A stretch of 64,000 nt of DNA, from assembly GCA_965277625.1 (NCBI GenBank), contig OZ255827.1:2042116-2106115 (forward strand), written 5' to 3'. Source of the DNA: G965195345 sp965277625 (GTDB lineage: Bacteria; Pseudomonadota; Gammaproteobacteria; CAKMZV01). Below the pieces are notes generated by a model, which was given only the letters and a program-made list of their open reading frames with translations, had not been told where the DNA came from and did no database searches. Below, piece by piece: positions 9,125 to 17,716 of the stretch. Numbering within the stretch: position 1 is the first letter of the stretch; every line of letters begins with the position of its first letter. Both the position numbers and the translations under genes were made by a program.

Positions 9125-10768
9125 CTAAGAATCCCGCAAATTTTGAGGGTTTTTTATTTCCAATGCATGATGTAGCATTGGATGAATACTTATTTGACTT
9201 GCTCTTTTAATAATACTCTTACTGACCCTTGGCTGGTTTATATTTGACCAAGTATATGATTCGTGAACGCTAATCTTCAGACCAATTGCGCCTACATGAT
9301 ATAAGCACAAAAATAATTCAGACATGAAATCTGATTCAGTTATGCTACCTTTATCAGAATATAATTTTCTGGCTGCTATCACACACGGATCAGTGCTATT
9401 ACAATCATGTAATTCTATTGCAATTTTAGCCACTTGATCAGTAATATATGATCTAGAAAATGGAGACTTCACCCCTCTCATTATCTCTAAGGTTACTCCA
9501 AGAGCAGGATAAAATTCACTCCATTCTTCTATTAATGATTTAAGCCTCTTTGTTGAATATTGTATCTCTGCTTGACGAATTGCTGTCCAAGATATTTTTG
9601 GTCGATCGCTAGCTTCTTTAAAACATTCATTCGCAAATTGTATAACATCCCTAGGTCTAAGTAGAGTTCTCTCAATAATGTAATCAAAAGCGTCCAATTT
9701 CGTTCTTTGAAACGGTTTTTCAGGAAATAAATCTGCAAATCGAACACTTTCAGATGTATAAGGGTGACGATAGATTTCGGTAATTCTGGTTTCCAATAAT
9801 TCTTTTAAATTCTCATTAGACCAGGTTAATGGCATCAAAAATGCTTCATACTTCTCTTCTTGAAAACCAGCATCTCTGGTTTTGTCAATAACCACATCCA
9901 ATAAATCATGTCGCAGAGCTGTAACAATTTTCACTTGTTGCAACTTTTTCATATATTTTGTTTCTTCAATAAGCGCTCTTATAAATTTACATCGCGTTTC
10001 TGTCTCTGCCCAGTTTTCATCAAGTTTGTCAATTAAAATAAAATATTTTTTCTGACGATCATTAAATTGAGTTTCTGAAAGAGACTCTATAACATTATTT
10101 AGACACTCTATTTGAATGCTACTTACTACCTGTTTTGCTAATACTTGAATTTCAGTACGTTTATTCTCAGATAATCGTTTAGCGGTTCCAAGATTAAGTT
10201 CTAAACCAGCATATTCCGCACCCAACATCACTTGAATATCTTTAGAAAGCTTAGTTGTTAATTGTTTAACTTGCTCACGTGTCTCAACCCAAAATTTATC
10301 ACTCCAATTTACAAAATATTCCCATGATTGTTTTTTCGTTTCATCTCCGCTAAATTGATTGTAAAGGGTATTTAAAATAGATTGTTTTTTCGAAGAACTA
10401 TTCCATTTATAACGTAGCTTTAATAATTCAATTATGAACACATGCCTCCATAAAAATCGATAAAACAAATCAAGTTTGACTCCGATTTCATTACAAAATA
10501 GGATGATATCGGTATTTTCTAAAAATGTAATAGATATGTCGTTTGGATCAATTAATTTGGCATGTTCAACTGTCTGCAATAACTTTAAAAGGAGAGCTGT
10601 CTTACCTGAACCAGTTCTTCCTAAAATTATTGAAGCTTGTAATTCAGTGTTTTTTAATTTATTAAGATACCCATTATCAATAAAACACTTATCGCGCATA
10701 TATTCATCTGATTCAGCATCAAGTTCGCCAATTTTTAAGCCTTTTTTGATAGAAATTGAGTCACTCAT
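9125..10768 (-). CDS. P-loop ATPase, Sll1717/KAP-like, possible defence protein
   Basis: 547 residues. Walker A is GRTGSGKT at residues 50–57 and the Walker B-like ILIDKLDENW lies near 244–253. The rest is mainly helical with many charged residues. The N-terminal pattern (acidic start, CFIDNGYL, then ILGRTGSGKT) resembles P-loop ATPases of the Sll1717 type. This assignment is from memory of the family and was not tested. A strong AAGGGG precedes the ATG. Base composition is clearly more AT-rich than aroC and glnA on either side, and codon choice (many AAT, ATA, TTA) differs, which suggests recent transfer. The substrate is unknown; related NTPases often sit in defence islands. Confidence 0.62.
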   Translation of the reverse strand: MSDSISIKKGLKIGELDAESDEYMRDKCFIDNGYLNKLKNTELQASIILGRTGSGKTALLLKLLQTVEHAKLIDPNDISITFLENTDIILFCNEIGVKLDLFYRFLWRHVFIIELLKLRYKWNSSSKKQSILNTLYNQFSGDETKKQSWEYFVNWSDKFWVETREQVKQLTTKLSKDIQVMLGAEYAGLELNLGTAKRLSENKRTEIQVLAKQVVSSIQIECLNNVIESLSETQFNDRQKKYFILIDKLDENWAETETRCKFIRALIEETKYMKKLQQVKIVTALRHDLLDVVIDKTRDAGFQEEKYEAFLMPLTWSNENLKELLETRITEIYRHPYTSESVRFADLFPEKPFQRTKLDAFDYIIERTLLRPRDVIQFANECFKEASDRPKISWTAIRQAEIQYSTKRLKSLIEEWSEFYPALGVTLEIMRGVKSPFSRSYITDQVAKIAIELHDCNSTDPCVIAARKLYSDKGSITESDFMSELFLCLYHVGAIGLKISVHESYTWSNINQPRVSKSIIKRASQISIHPMLHHALEIKNPQNLRDS

Positions 10769-10854
10769 TTGTCTTACCCCTTAATTAAATTGCACAAAAT
10801 TAGATCACCAAACTGATTTAACTTTGCTGAGGTTATTTATTTAAATGCCTGTTT

Positions 10855-10938
10855 TTAGTATATATAAAATTTGCATATTGTTTCGTTAATTCGAGTCTTC
10901 TTGAACATTTTGTTTTCCGTATTTTGATTTGGCATCAT
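10855..10938 (-). pseudogene. Broken copy of the start of the 11053–11568 gene
   Basis: A 27-codon frame starting MMPNQ and containing INETICKF, ending at TAA. It lines up with the first 27 residues of the gene downstream at 11568 (MMPNQ and IKEAICEL). The similarity continues upstream through the ribosome site: AGAGGAATGATGCC here against GGAGGAATGATGCC there. After the ICKF stretch the frame ends and the match stops. It is most simply a decayed tandem duplicate; a functional 27-residue peptide cannot be excluded. Confidence 0.5.
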
Positions 10939-11052
10939 TCCTCTATGCTTCGTGTACTTTAAAATTTAATTATATCCATAATGAATTATTAGTTGAAGAT
11001 AAATACACTAATTAATATAAATGCTTGAATTTGCTTTAATGGTGAATTGGCC

Positions 11053-11568
11053 TTATTCACTATTAAAATGATATTTTGTTCCAATCTTATTTACTCGCGC
11101 TTCACATACAAGAACTTGTAATAACCCGTAACTAATTCTGACTCTATAGACCCCCTGATTGGGGTCGCCATAAAGACCCAGTTCTCGGGCTATAGCTGTA
11201 GCTCCCAATGCTGGCAGCTCCCTTAGAAGTTTACATATTGAATCTTTAATTAATTGGACGCCTTTTTGAGCCTTTTGTAAATAAGCGCCAGCTTGGGCGA
11301 TTTGATTTGTTCTGTTACCGCCTGCTATTTTCAAATAATGTAGTTTCCCTATTTTATTTACTCGCTCTTCGCCTATAAGATCCTGTAAAAAACCCCAGCA
11401 ATACCAGCCTTGTTGACTCCCATCTGGCCAATGGCTTCTCAAGTTTAATGCTCGAACAATGTCACAGCATCTCAGCCCTGGTTGTTCCCTTAGAAGTTCA
11501 CATATTGCTTCTTTGATTAGATTAGAACCTTCTTGTACATTTTGTTTTTTCGTAATTTGATTTGGCAT
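11053..11568 (-). CDS. Unknown protein with two repeated winged-helix-like domains
   Basis: About 171 residues made of two copies of one unit of roughly 65–70 residues. Each copy starts IK(E/D)(A/S)IC(E/K)LLRE(Q/L)P, continues with a helix-turn-helix-like AL/AREL segment, and ends with a FLQDLIGEERVNKIG or LLQVLVCEARVNKIG stretch. The pattern of helix, short turn, helix and a final beta hairpin suggests a small winged helix, so a DNA-binding role is possible; no family was recognised. GGAGG precedes two consecutive ATGs. I use the second (11568) because its spacing is better; the first is 11571. It is AT-rich like the ATPase and lies downstream of glnA. Confidence 0.6.
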   Translation of the reverse strand: MPNQITKKQNVQEGSNLIKEAICELLREQPGLRCCDIVRALNLRSHWPDGSQQGWYCWGFLQDLIGEERVNKIGKLHYLKIAGGNRTNQIAQAGAYLQKAQKGVQLIKDSICKLLRELPALGATAIARELGLYGDPNQGVYRVRISYGLLQVLVCEARVNKIGTKYHFNSE

Positions 11569-11748
11569 CATTCCTCCATGCTTTGATTGTTTTGAAAAAT
11601 CATTGTACTTGACACATCTGTTCTGAAATAAAGGCTTAGGTCATTAACTTTGTTTCTTGGATACAACAAATAGGCCTTCAGATTTCTATAGAATGGCACT
11701 AGTGAAAAAATGTGGGGGATTTGCCTGCAGGATGAGGCAGTTGTTTTG

Positions 11749-11779
11749 AAAAACCCCTCCAACGCAGGCGAAGGAGGGG
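11749..11779 (-). terminator. Intrinsic terminator of glnA
   Basis: On the minus strand, after the glnA stop at 11794, CCCCTCC (11779–11773) pairs with GGAGGGG (11760–11754) across a 12-base loop. It is followed directly by five T residues. A GC-rich stem and T run in this position are classic for a Rho-independent terminator. Confidence 0.8.
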
Positions 11780-11793
11780 AAGGTAATTTTGGA

Positions 11794-13203
11794 TTATAGA
11801 GAGTAGTACATATCGAATTCGACGGGATGGGTGGCCATCCGTAGGCGGTCGATTTCGACTTGTTTGAGCTCCATGTAGCCTTGGATCATGTCTTCGTTGA
11901 AGACGCCGCCTTTTTTCAAGAAATCACCGCCGCTTTGTAGGGCTTGGATGGCTTGATTTAGAGAGGCGCAAACGGTTGGGAAGTCATTTTTTTCTTCTGG
12001 GGGCAGATCGTAAAGGTCTTTATCTGCAGGTTCACCCGGATGAATGTTATTTTCAATACCGTCGAGGCCAGCCATCAATATGGCTGAAAAGGCCAGATAA
12101 GGGTTCGCTGAAGGATCAGGATAACGCAATTCAACTCGGCGTCCTTTAGGATTGAGGCTGAGTGGGATGCGAATGGACGCTGAACGGTTTTGCGCGGAGT
12201 AGGCGAGCATAACAGGTGCTTCATATCCAGGAACCAAACGTTTGTATGAGTTGGTACCAGGGTTGGTGAATGCATTTAAAACCCGTGAGTGCTTAAGCAA
12301 TCCTCCGATGAAACACATGGCTTCGTCAGAGAGGTTGGCGTAGTTTTTGCCGTCAAAAATGTTTTTGCCGCCTTTGGACAATGACATGTTGCAGTGCATG
12401 CCTGAGCCATTGTCACCCACTAAGGGTTTGGGCATGAAGGTTGCGGTTTTGCCATAGATGTTGGCCAGGTTCCAAACAACATATTTGAATATTTGCACCT
12501 CATCGGCTTTGGTGACCAAGGTGTTACCGCCACAACCGATTTCGCACTGGCCCGCTGTGCCCACTTCGTGATGGTGTACTTCGACATTGAGTCCGACTTC
12601 TGTCAATACTTGACAAACTTCCGAACGAAAATCATGCAATGAATCGGTTGGAGGTACTGGGAAATAACCACCTTTAATCCCTGGGCGATGCCCGAGGTTG
12701 CCTTCTTCCATGATTTTCCCTGAACGCCAGCAGGCTTCCTCTGAGTCAATCGCAAAAAAAGTTTCATTGATGCTGGTATTCCAGCGCACGTCGTCAAAAA
12801 CAAAAAATTCTGGTTCAGGACCGACAAAACAATCATCGGCAATATCCGTTGAGCGCATATAGAGTTCTGCCCGTTTTGCCACTGAGCGTGGGTCACGACC
12901 ATAACCCATCATGGTCGATGGTTCAATGATGTCACAACGTATATTTAATTGATTGGCTTGAGCGAAGGGGTCTATAAAAATAGACGTTAGATCGGGTTGC
13001 AAAATCATGTCTGAATTTTGGATGCCTTTCCAACCTTTTACGGAAGAGCCGTCAAAGGTTTTACCATCTTCTAATAAATCTTCATCCACCTGCGCGCTTG
13101 GAATCGAAACATGCTGGTCCTTGCCCAGTGTATCTGTGAACCGAAGGTCAACAAATTCGACCTCTTTGTCCTTTATTAAATCCAATACTTGTTTGCTATC
13201 CAT
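11794..13203 (-). CDS. glnA: Glutamine synthetase, type I
   Basis: ATP-dependent joining of ammonia and glutamate, the centre of nitrogen assimilation; dodecamer in the cytoplasm. Motifs seen include DGSSVKGW near 52–59, the metal-site region PEPEFFVFDD, and the C-terminal YELKQVEIDRLR-like stretch. The adenylylation site is intact: DLYDLPPEE, with the tyrosine at residue 398 counting Met1, so control by GlnE is expected. GGAGG lies 6 bp before the ATG. Length 469 is typical. An intrinsic terminator follows. No glnL/glnG two-component genes are in the window. Confidence 0.97.
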   Translation of the reverse strand: MDSKQVLDLIKDKEVEFVDLRFTDTLGKDQHVSIPSAQVDEDLLEDGKTFDGSSVKGWKGIQNSDMILQPDLTSIFIDPFAQANQLNIRCDIIEPSTMMGYGRDPRSVAKRAELYMRSTDIADDCFVGPEPEFFVFDDVRWNTSINETFFAIDSEEACWRSGKIMEEGNLGHRPGIKGGYFPVPPTDSLHDFRSEVCQVLTEVGLNVEVHHHEVGTAGQCEIGCGGNTLVTKADEVQIFKYVVWNLANIYGKTATFMPKPLVGDNGSGMHCNMSLSKGGKNIFDGKNYANLSDEAMCFIGGLLKHSRVLNAFTNPGTNSYKRLVPGYEAPVMLAYSAQNRSASIRIPLSLNPKGRRVELRYPDPSANPYLAFSAILMAGLDGIENNIHPGEPADKDLYDLPPEEKNDFPTVCASLNQAIQALQSGGDFLKKGGVFNEDMIQGYMELKQVEIDRLRMATHPVEFDMYYSL

Positions 13204-13530
13204 TTGAACCTCCGAGGGGATGCGACCCAGTTAATGTTATGAATAGAGTAGTGCGAAAATCAATCATTGCGCGGCTACTCTTGTGAGATGACTGTCACAG
13301 TTTTCGGGGCGATATTTTACGCTATTTTTGCTTATAATTCTTGAAAATCAGAGGGTTAAAAAGTGTCAATTATTGAAATAGTCTGAACTTTTTAGGGCAA
13401 GAACCGCGGCTGAAAATCAACCCATACGGCGTTCAAACGGATGTTTGACTTTGTTTTCAGCCCTTGTTGCAATCACAAAAGTTGTGACTTGAGGCCAAGC
13501 CAAATACCTTAACTTGCCCATTCATTTATT
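13204..13530. other. 327-bp intergenic region upstream of glnA
   Basis: No gene is seen. It contains the glnA ribosome site and, at 13408–13462, a nested inverted repeat described separately. A second short perfect repeat, TCACAA and TTGTGA, lies at 13473–13487. I found no convincing RpoN −24/−12 element for glnA. The glnA promoter should lie between about 13220 and 13380 but is not resolved by eye. Confidence 0.6.
13408..13462. repeat. Nested inverted repeat between acyl-CoA ligase and glnA
   Basis: GGCTGAAAA at 13408–13416 is matched by TTTTCAGCC at 13454–13462. Inside the loop, TCAAAC (13433–13438) pairs with GTTTGA (13443–13448) around GGAT. It could act as the transcription end of the ligase gene on the minus strand or as a structured leader element. 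There is no long T run, so the role is open. Confidence 0.4.
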
Positions 13531-15615
13531 TTATTGCGCGCTTTTTTCGGTAATCACCAAGGCATCGACCGCAATAACACCTTTGTCAGAAACAATGATG
13601 GGGTTAATGTCTATTTCGCTATAACTGCCTTGCAGTTGGGCGCACATGGTTGAAAAGGAAGCCAATGCTTGAGCGAGTGCTTGTTTGTCGCTGGCAGGAT
13701 TACCACGAACGCCATCAAGCAATGTATTGATGGAAAGCGATTCAATGATTTTCAAGGCCGTGTTTGAGTCAATGGGCGGTAGAAAAAATGTTTGATCTTT
13801 GAGGATTTCAACCAGCGTTCCACCACTGCCCACCATCACCAAAGGTCCAAAGCTGACGTCCATCACACAACCAAAAGCCAGTTCAATACCAGCAGGCACC
13901 ATGGGTTGAACGATCACTCTGTCACCCAGTTTTGCTGCCATTGCCTGGTACGCTGAGGTCAATGCGGCTTTATCTTGTATATTGACGACGACTCCTCCGA
14001 CATCACTTTTATGGTGAATGCCTTCTTCGGCGGTTTTCAGTACCACTGGATAGTGCCCATCAGCGGCTTTTTGGACAGCGTTCAAGTCAGTGCAAATGGT
14101 GCTGCTGATCGTTGGAATGTCAAAATCTTGCAACAAAGATAAGGCGGTTTGTTCGTCGATGTTGGACGCTTCTGCCAAAGTTTTTTGCCAGTGTGCGCTC
14201 TTGTCTGAGCCTTTGGCTGGTTCCATATCAGGCAAGGCAACACTATCGCGCCATTGCATCAAATTTCTTGTCGTCACCAGCATTTCATCCAAGCCGTTCA
14301 GTAAAGGAATGTTTAAATCGGCCAATGTTTGAGCGAGCTCATGGTTGTTCGCTTGGGCAAAGCTGGAATAAAAGAAACAGGGCTTATGAGTCACTTCGGT
14401 TAATCTTTTGACCAGATCGAGCAATTCTGAGGCATAGACAAAGTCGTCCTGCAAGTCACATTCAAAGCCGATGATGGCGACCGAATCGGAGGCGTTAAAA
14501 ACCGACAGCGCATCAATGAAGATGTTTTCATATCCTTCTGTCAATTCCGATAAACAATCCAAGGGGTTTGATGGCTCCAAAGACGGCGGTAAAATCGCTT
14601 TGAGCTGTGCTTTCAAGGTTTCGGTGATTGGGGTCATTTGAACGCCGAGCTGCTGACTGCGATCAATGGCAACTTCGCGTAATCCACCAGAATCGGTTAC
14701 AGCTGCCAAGCCGCCTTGCGGAATGGGACGGCCTTGAGAAAATAGCAATGCGGTGTTCATGAGTTGATCGACCGTGTCAACGGTGATGACGCCATAACGA
14801 TCAAAAACCGCTTTATATGCTTCAAAGGTGCCCGCGAGCGCGCCCGTATGCGAGTGTGCCATGTTGGCACTTTCTTCGGTTCGCCCGACCTTACAAATGA
14901 TAACGGGAATTTGTGCTTGTTGGGCATGGCGAAGCGCTTGTATGAATCCCTGCGGGTTACGCGCGCTTTCCATAAACACAGCAATCACTTTTGTGGTCGG
15001 TCTGGTGACCGCATAGTCGATGTACTCATCGAGCGTTGCACCAATTTCTTGGCCTGGAGAGACTACCAGATCAAAGCGATAACGGGCATCGCTTAACGCC
15101 AATACGGTGAACACTGAGCCTGAATGAGCAATGAGCGAAATGCCGCCTGGTCGCAAATGACCGGCTGGATAATAGCTGGCCAATCTCTGTCCAGAGACGT
15201 TGAAAAACCCCATGCCATTGCCACCACAAACTGGAAAATCTGCGGTTTTAACCAATTTTTTCAAGCGATCCAACAGCTCAGGATCGCCGTCTTCAATGCA
15301 ATCATCAAAAATGACAGCGCCGCCACATTTGGTTTCAATACAATCTTGCAGTGCCGCTTCTATGTGCCGACTGCCGACGGCCAGAATGACTAAGTCGGGA
15401 GACACATTCAAGTCTTGCAGACGTTTATAACAGGGCTGACCTTCGATGCTGTCATAGCGTGGATTGATCCAGTAAACTTCACCCGTATAAGCGCCGCTGG
15501 CAACGGCGTTCATCACTCGCCTGCCAAACGAATCAGGGTTTGCTGAGGCACCAACTATGGCGATGGACTGCGCTTCAAATAGGCGCTGTAAACGGTGATC
15601 GCCCACGGTATTCAT
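13531..15615 (-). CDS. ADP-forming acyl-CoA (acetate-CoA ligase family) synthetase
   Basis: One-chain NDP-forming acyl-CoA ligase of 694 residues. The order is a CoA-binding Rossmann domain (about 8–130, with IAIVGASANPDSFG), a succinyl-CoA-ligase-like domain (about 150–460) and an ATP-grasp domain (about 480–690, with VVLKTAEEGIHHKSDVGGV). The phospho-histidine region is visible as MAHSHTGALAG near 250. Such enzymes convert acid, CoA and ATP to acyl-CoA, ADP and phosphate, or run in reverse. Its ATG overlaps the TGA of the CaiD-like gene (ATGA), so the two work together; the substrate is probably the acid whose CoA ester the hydratase uses. The substrate cannot be read from the sequence. Confidence 0.85.
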   Translation of the reverse strand: MNTVGDHRLQRLFEAQSIAIVGASANPDSFGRRVMNAVASGAYTGEVYWINPRYDSIEGQPCYKRLQDLNVSPDLVILAVGSRHIEAALQDCIETKCGGAVIFDDCIEDGDPELLDRLKKLVKTADFPVCGGNGMGFFNVSGQRLASYYPAGHLRPGGISLIAHSGSVFTVLALSDARYRFDLVVSPGQEIGATLDEYIDYAVTRPTTKVIAVFMESARNPQGFIQALRHAQQAQIPVIICKVGRTEESANMAHSHTGALAGTFEAYKAVFDRYGVITVDTVDQLMNTALLFSQGRPIPQGGLAAVTDSGGLREVAIDRSQQLGVQMTPITETLKAQLKAILPPSLEPSNPLDCLSELTEGYENIFIDALSVFNASDSVAIIGFECDLQDDFVYASELLDLVKRLTEVTHKPCFFYSSFAQANNHELAQTLADLNIPLLNGLDEMLVTTRNLMQWRDSVALPDMEPAKGSDKSAHWQKTLAEASNIDEQTALSLLQDFDIPTISSTICTDLNAVQKAADGHYPVVLKTAEEGIHHKSDVGGVVVNIQDKAALTSAYQAMAAKLGDRVIVQPMVPAGIELAFGCVMDVSFGPLVMVGSGGTLVEILKDQTFFLPPIDSNTALKIIESLSINTLLDGVRGNPASDKQALAQALASFSTMCAQLQGSYSEIDINPIIVSDKGVIAVDALVITEKSAQ

Positions 15616-16430
15616 CGACCTTTGAACGCGACTGGGCGTTTTTCAGCAAATGCAGCAGCACCTTCGTTAAAATCTTCTGAATTTAACATTCGTTCATAGT
15701 GCTTTAATTGACTCTTTCCCGTCCAAGTCTTATGCGCTTCAGCATGGGCAGCCTCAGGGGATAAGTGGGCGTTATAGCGCAAAAATTCCTTGTAGGCTTT
15801 GCTGACCAATGGCGCACCAGAAACAATGATTTCAGCGACTTCTCGGGCTTTGTCCATCACAGCATCTTTGCTGACCACATCGCGCACCAGTCCCCAATGT
15901 TTGGCTTCATCAGCCCACAGCTTACGCCCTGTCAGAATGAGATCCACTGCGACGTTATAAGGGATGCGGTGATGCAATTTCTGAATGCCGCCGCCATCTG
16001 CTAAAAATCCTCTGTGGATTTCAGGTAGGTAGAAACAGCTGTCATCACTGGCGACAATCAAGTCTGCCCCCAGCACCATTTCAAAACCACCCCCAGCGGT
16101 TAAGCCATTTACTGCCGCAATCACGGGTTTGTACAAATCCCAAAATTCAGGCAATCCACCTATGCCACCTGGACCCAATTCGTAACCGGTTTCTTCGTTG
16201 ATCCCCTCACCTGCGGCAAAGGCTTTTAAATCCCAGCCCGCACAGAAAATGTGCTTTTCATTCTCAGCCGCCGTCAAGATGGCAACTTGCAAAGCATCAT
16301 CTTCATTAAACTGTTTGAATGCTTGATATAAATCACAGCTCATCTGGAAGTCGATGGCATTGGCTGGCGGTTTGTTTAAAACCACCTCCATGATCGGACC
16401 TTGAACTTTTATCTCAACAAATTGTGTCAT
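15612..16430 (-). CDS. Enoyl-CoA hydratase/isomerase family, CaiD-like
   Basis: Crotonase-fold protein of 272 residues. CAGWDLKA near 64–71, LGPGGIGGL, and the oxyanion segment NGLTAGGGFEM near 108 follow carnitinyl-CoA dehydratase (CaiD) closely, as does the C-terminal pattern ending FAEKRPVAFKGR. CaiD hydrates crotonobetainyl-CoA to carnitinyl-CoA. No caiA, caiB or caiT is near, so a role in carnitine use is an inference from sequence resemblance alone. It is translationally coupled to the acyl-CoA ligase downstream. Confidence 0.8.
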   Translation of the reverse strand: MTQFVEIKVQGPIMEVVLNKPPANAIDFQMSCDLYQAFKQFNEDDALQVAILTAAENEKHIFCAGWDLKAFAAGEGINEETGYELGPGGIGGLPEFWDLYKPVIAAVNGLTAGGGFEMVLGADLIVASDDSCFYLPEIHRGFLADGGGIQKLHHRIPYNVAVDLILTGRKLWADEAKHWGLVRDVVSKDAVMDKAREVAEIIVSGAPLVSKAYKEFLRYNAHLSPEAAHAEAHKTWTGKSQLKHYERMLNSEDFNEGAAAFAEKRPVAFKGR

Positions 16431-16554
16431 CGAATCTCCCTCCTAAGTAATTGCCTTCCAAAAACGAAGGGCTGCATTTTACTCAATAACTTGGTTTTGG
16501 TTTTTAAATTTAAACGATTATTTAAGCGGCGGTTTCAATCCTTCAATGATGCGG

Positions 16555-17433
16555 CTAATCATCGCTGATTTTGGTGTTGTTAATGTGCTCGGCAATGACC
16601 GCCCGCTCTGCTTCAAGATGGCAATGGTGTGACCCTTCAATGGTATGGACTTGAGCGTTTGGAAAATGTTGTAAAGCGCCCTGCAATTTTGGATGTTGCA
16701 CAACAACGCCTTTATCAGCAATGATAATTTGCGTTGGCATGATACATTTTTCCACAAAAGCCACTGCTTGTCGTTCGGTTAGATAAATACTGGGATGTTT
16801 TAAGCGTGGGTCGTATTGCCAATAACAACGACCATCAGTCATTTCAACCAGCCCTCTTTGCGCCAAAATCTCAGCACTTTGCAAGGGCATGGGAAAGTGT
16901 TTGTTCGAGGCGCGAACGGCAATCGCAGTTTGCCTATTTGGGAATAGCGTTGCTGTGGGCGTTGGCGTGGCTCTTGCGGTTAATATTTGCTGAATTTTGT
17001 CAGGCATAAGCCCTTCTGCCTCAACCACGGGTAAGCCCCCATCGATCAAATGCAAAGCCACCACCCTTTGCGGCACAACGCCCGCGGTCAGGGTCGCAAC
17101 CGCTGCGCCCAATGAATGCCCCATCAGCTCGAATTTGTCCCACTTGAGTTGATCAACCACTTCGAGCACGTCATAGATGTTATTCCAAATATTGTATTCA
17201 GCATCTTTGCCGCGATAATCACTTTGACCGTGCCCCGCCAGATCAATGGCAACCACTTCAGCATTAAGGAGTGGTGCCAGCAAATCAAAGCTGTTGGCAT
17301 TGTCTAACCAACCGTGTAGTGCTAATATTTTTCTGTGATGGGTGCCTGAGGTCTTAGCTTGCCAGCGGCAGGCGGCGATGTTGCCAAAAGAGCACGCCAC
17401 TGAAAACGTTGATGCCTTTGATAAATTATTCAT
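16555..17433 (-). CDS. Alpha/beta hydrolase
   Basis: Alpha/beta-hydrolase fold of 292 residues. The oxyanion motif LALHGWLDNA is near 37–46, the nucleophile elbow is GHSLG with Ser107, and a late HHCH segment near the end probably gives the catalytic histidine. The overall plan is that of the RutD/MhpC/serine-hydrolase-like group; the substrate is unknown. A TTG at 17445 would extend it by four residues, but the ATG at 17433 is preferred. No clear Shine-Dalgarno sequence is present. It is divergent from metE across 283 bp. Confidence 0.8.
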   Translation of the reverse strand: MNNLSKASTFSVACSFGNIAACRWQAKTSGTHHRKILALHGWLDNANSFDLLAPLLNAEVVAIDLAGHGQSDYRGKDAEYNIWNNIYDVLEVVDQLKWDKFELMGHSLGAAVATLTAGVVPQRVVALHLIDGGLPVVEAEGLMPDKIQQILTARATPTPTATLFPNRQTAIAVRASNKHFPMPLQSAEILAQRGLVEMTDGRCYWQYDPRLKHPSIYLTERQAVAFVEKCIMPTQIIIADKGVVVQHPKLQGALQHFPNAQVHTIEGSHHCHLEAERAVIAEHINNTKISDD

Positions 17434-17613
17434 CGTTTTTTTCAAATAATGCCATCAATGGGCAGCACCAATGCCATATCTCAACCACAGTGTGGCAGTA
17501 ACTATTTGCCCAGTATTTATAGCCCATTTGCCTCCTTATTCAAGCATGCGTTTGCGCACTGTTATTTTTTTCAACTAAGTCTTGAAAATAATGCGATTGC
17601 TTCTTGTGTTAAG

Positions 17614-17641
17614 TTGAATTATATTTATGACGTTTTATAAG
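17614..17641 (+). promoter_or_regulatory. Candidate sigma-70 promoter of metE
   Basis: TTGAAT at 17614–17619 and TATAAG at 17636–17641 are 16 bp apart, about 75 bp before the metE start. A second pair, TTGTTA (17669) and TATAAC (17691), is also 16 bp apart but would leave a leader of only about 11 bases. No clear MetR half-site pair (TGAA-N5-TTCA) was found in this gap. Confidence 0.3.
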
Positions 17642-17716
17642 TCACGGGCTTAATACAGACCGCTAGACTTGTTAAAAACAGAGCATTCAATATAACATAC
17701 ACGACAAGGAAAAATG

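Noticed and set aside
11568..11762. 64-residue minus-strand ORF before the small islet gene
   Set aside because: It spans the glnA terminator, lacks a ribosome site and resembles no protein.
17442..17716. MetR box or SAM riboswitch before metE
   Set aside because: No TGAA-N5-TTCA pair and no S-box-like stems were found by eye.
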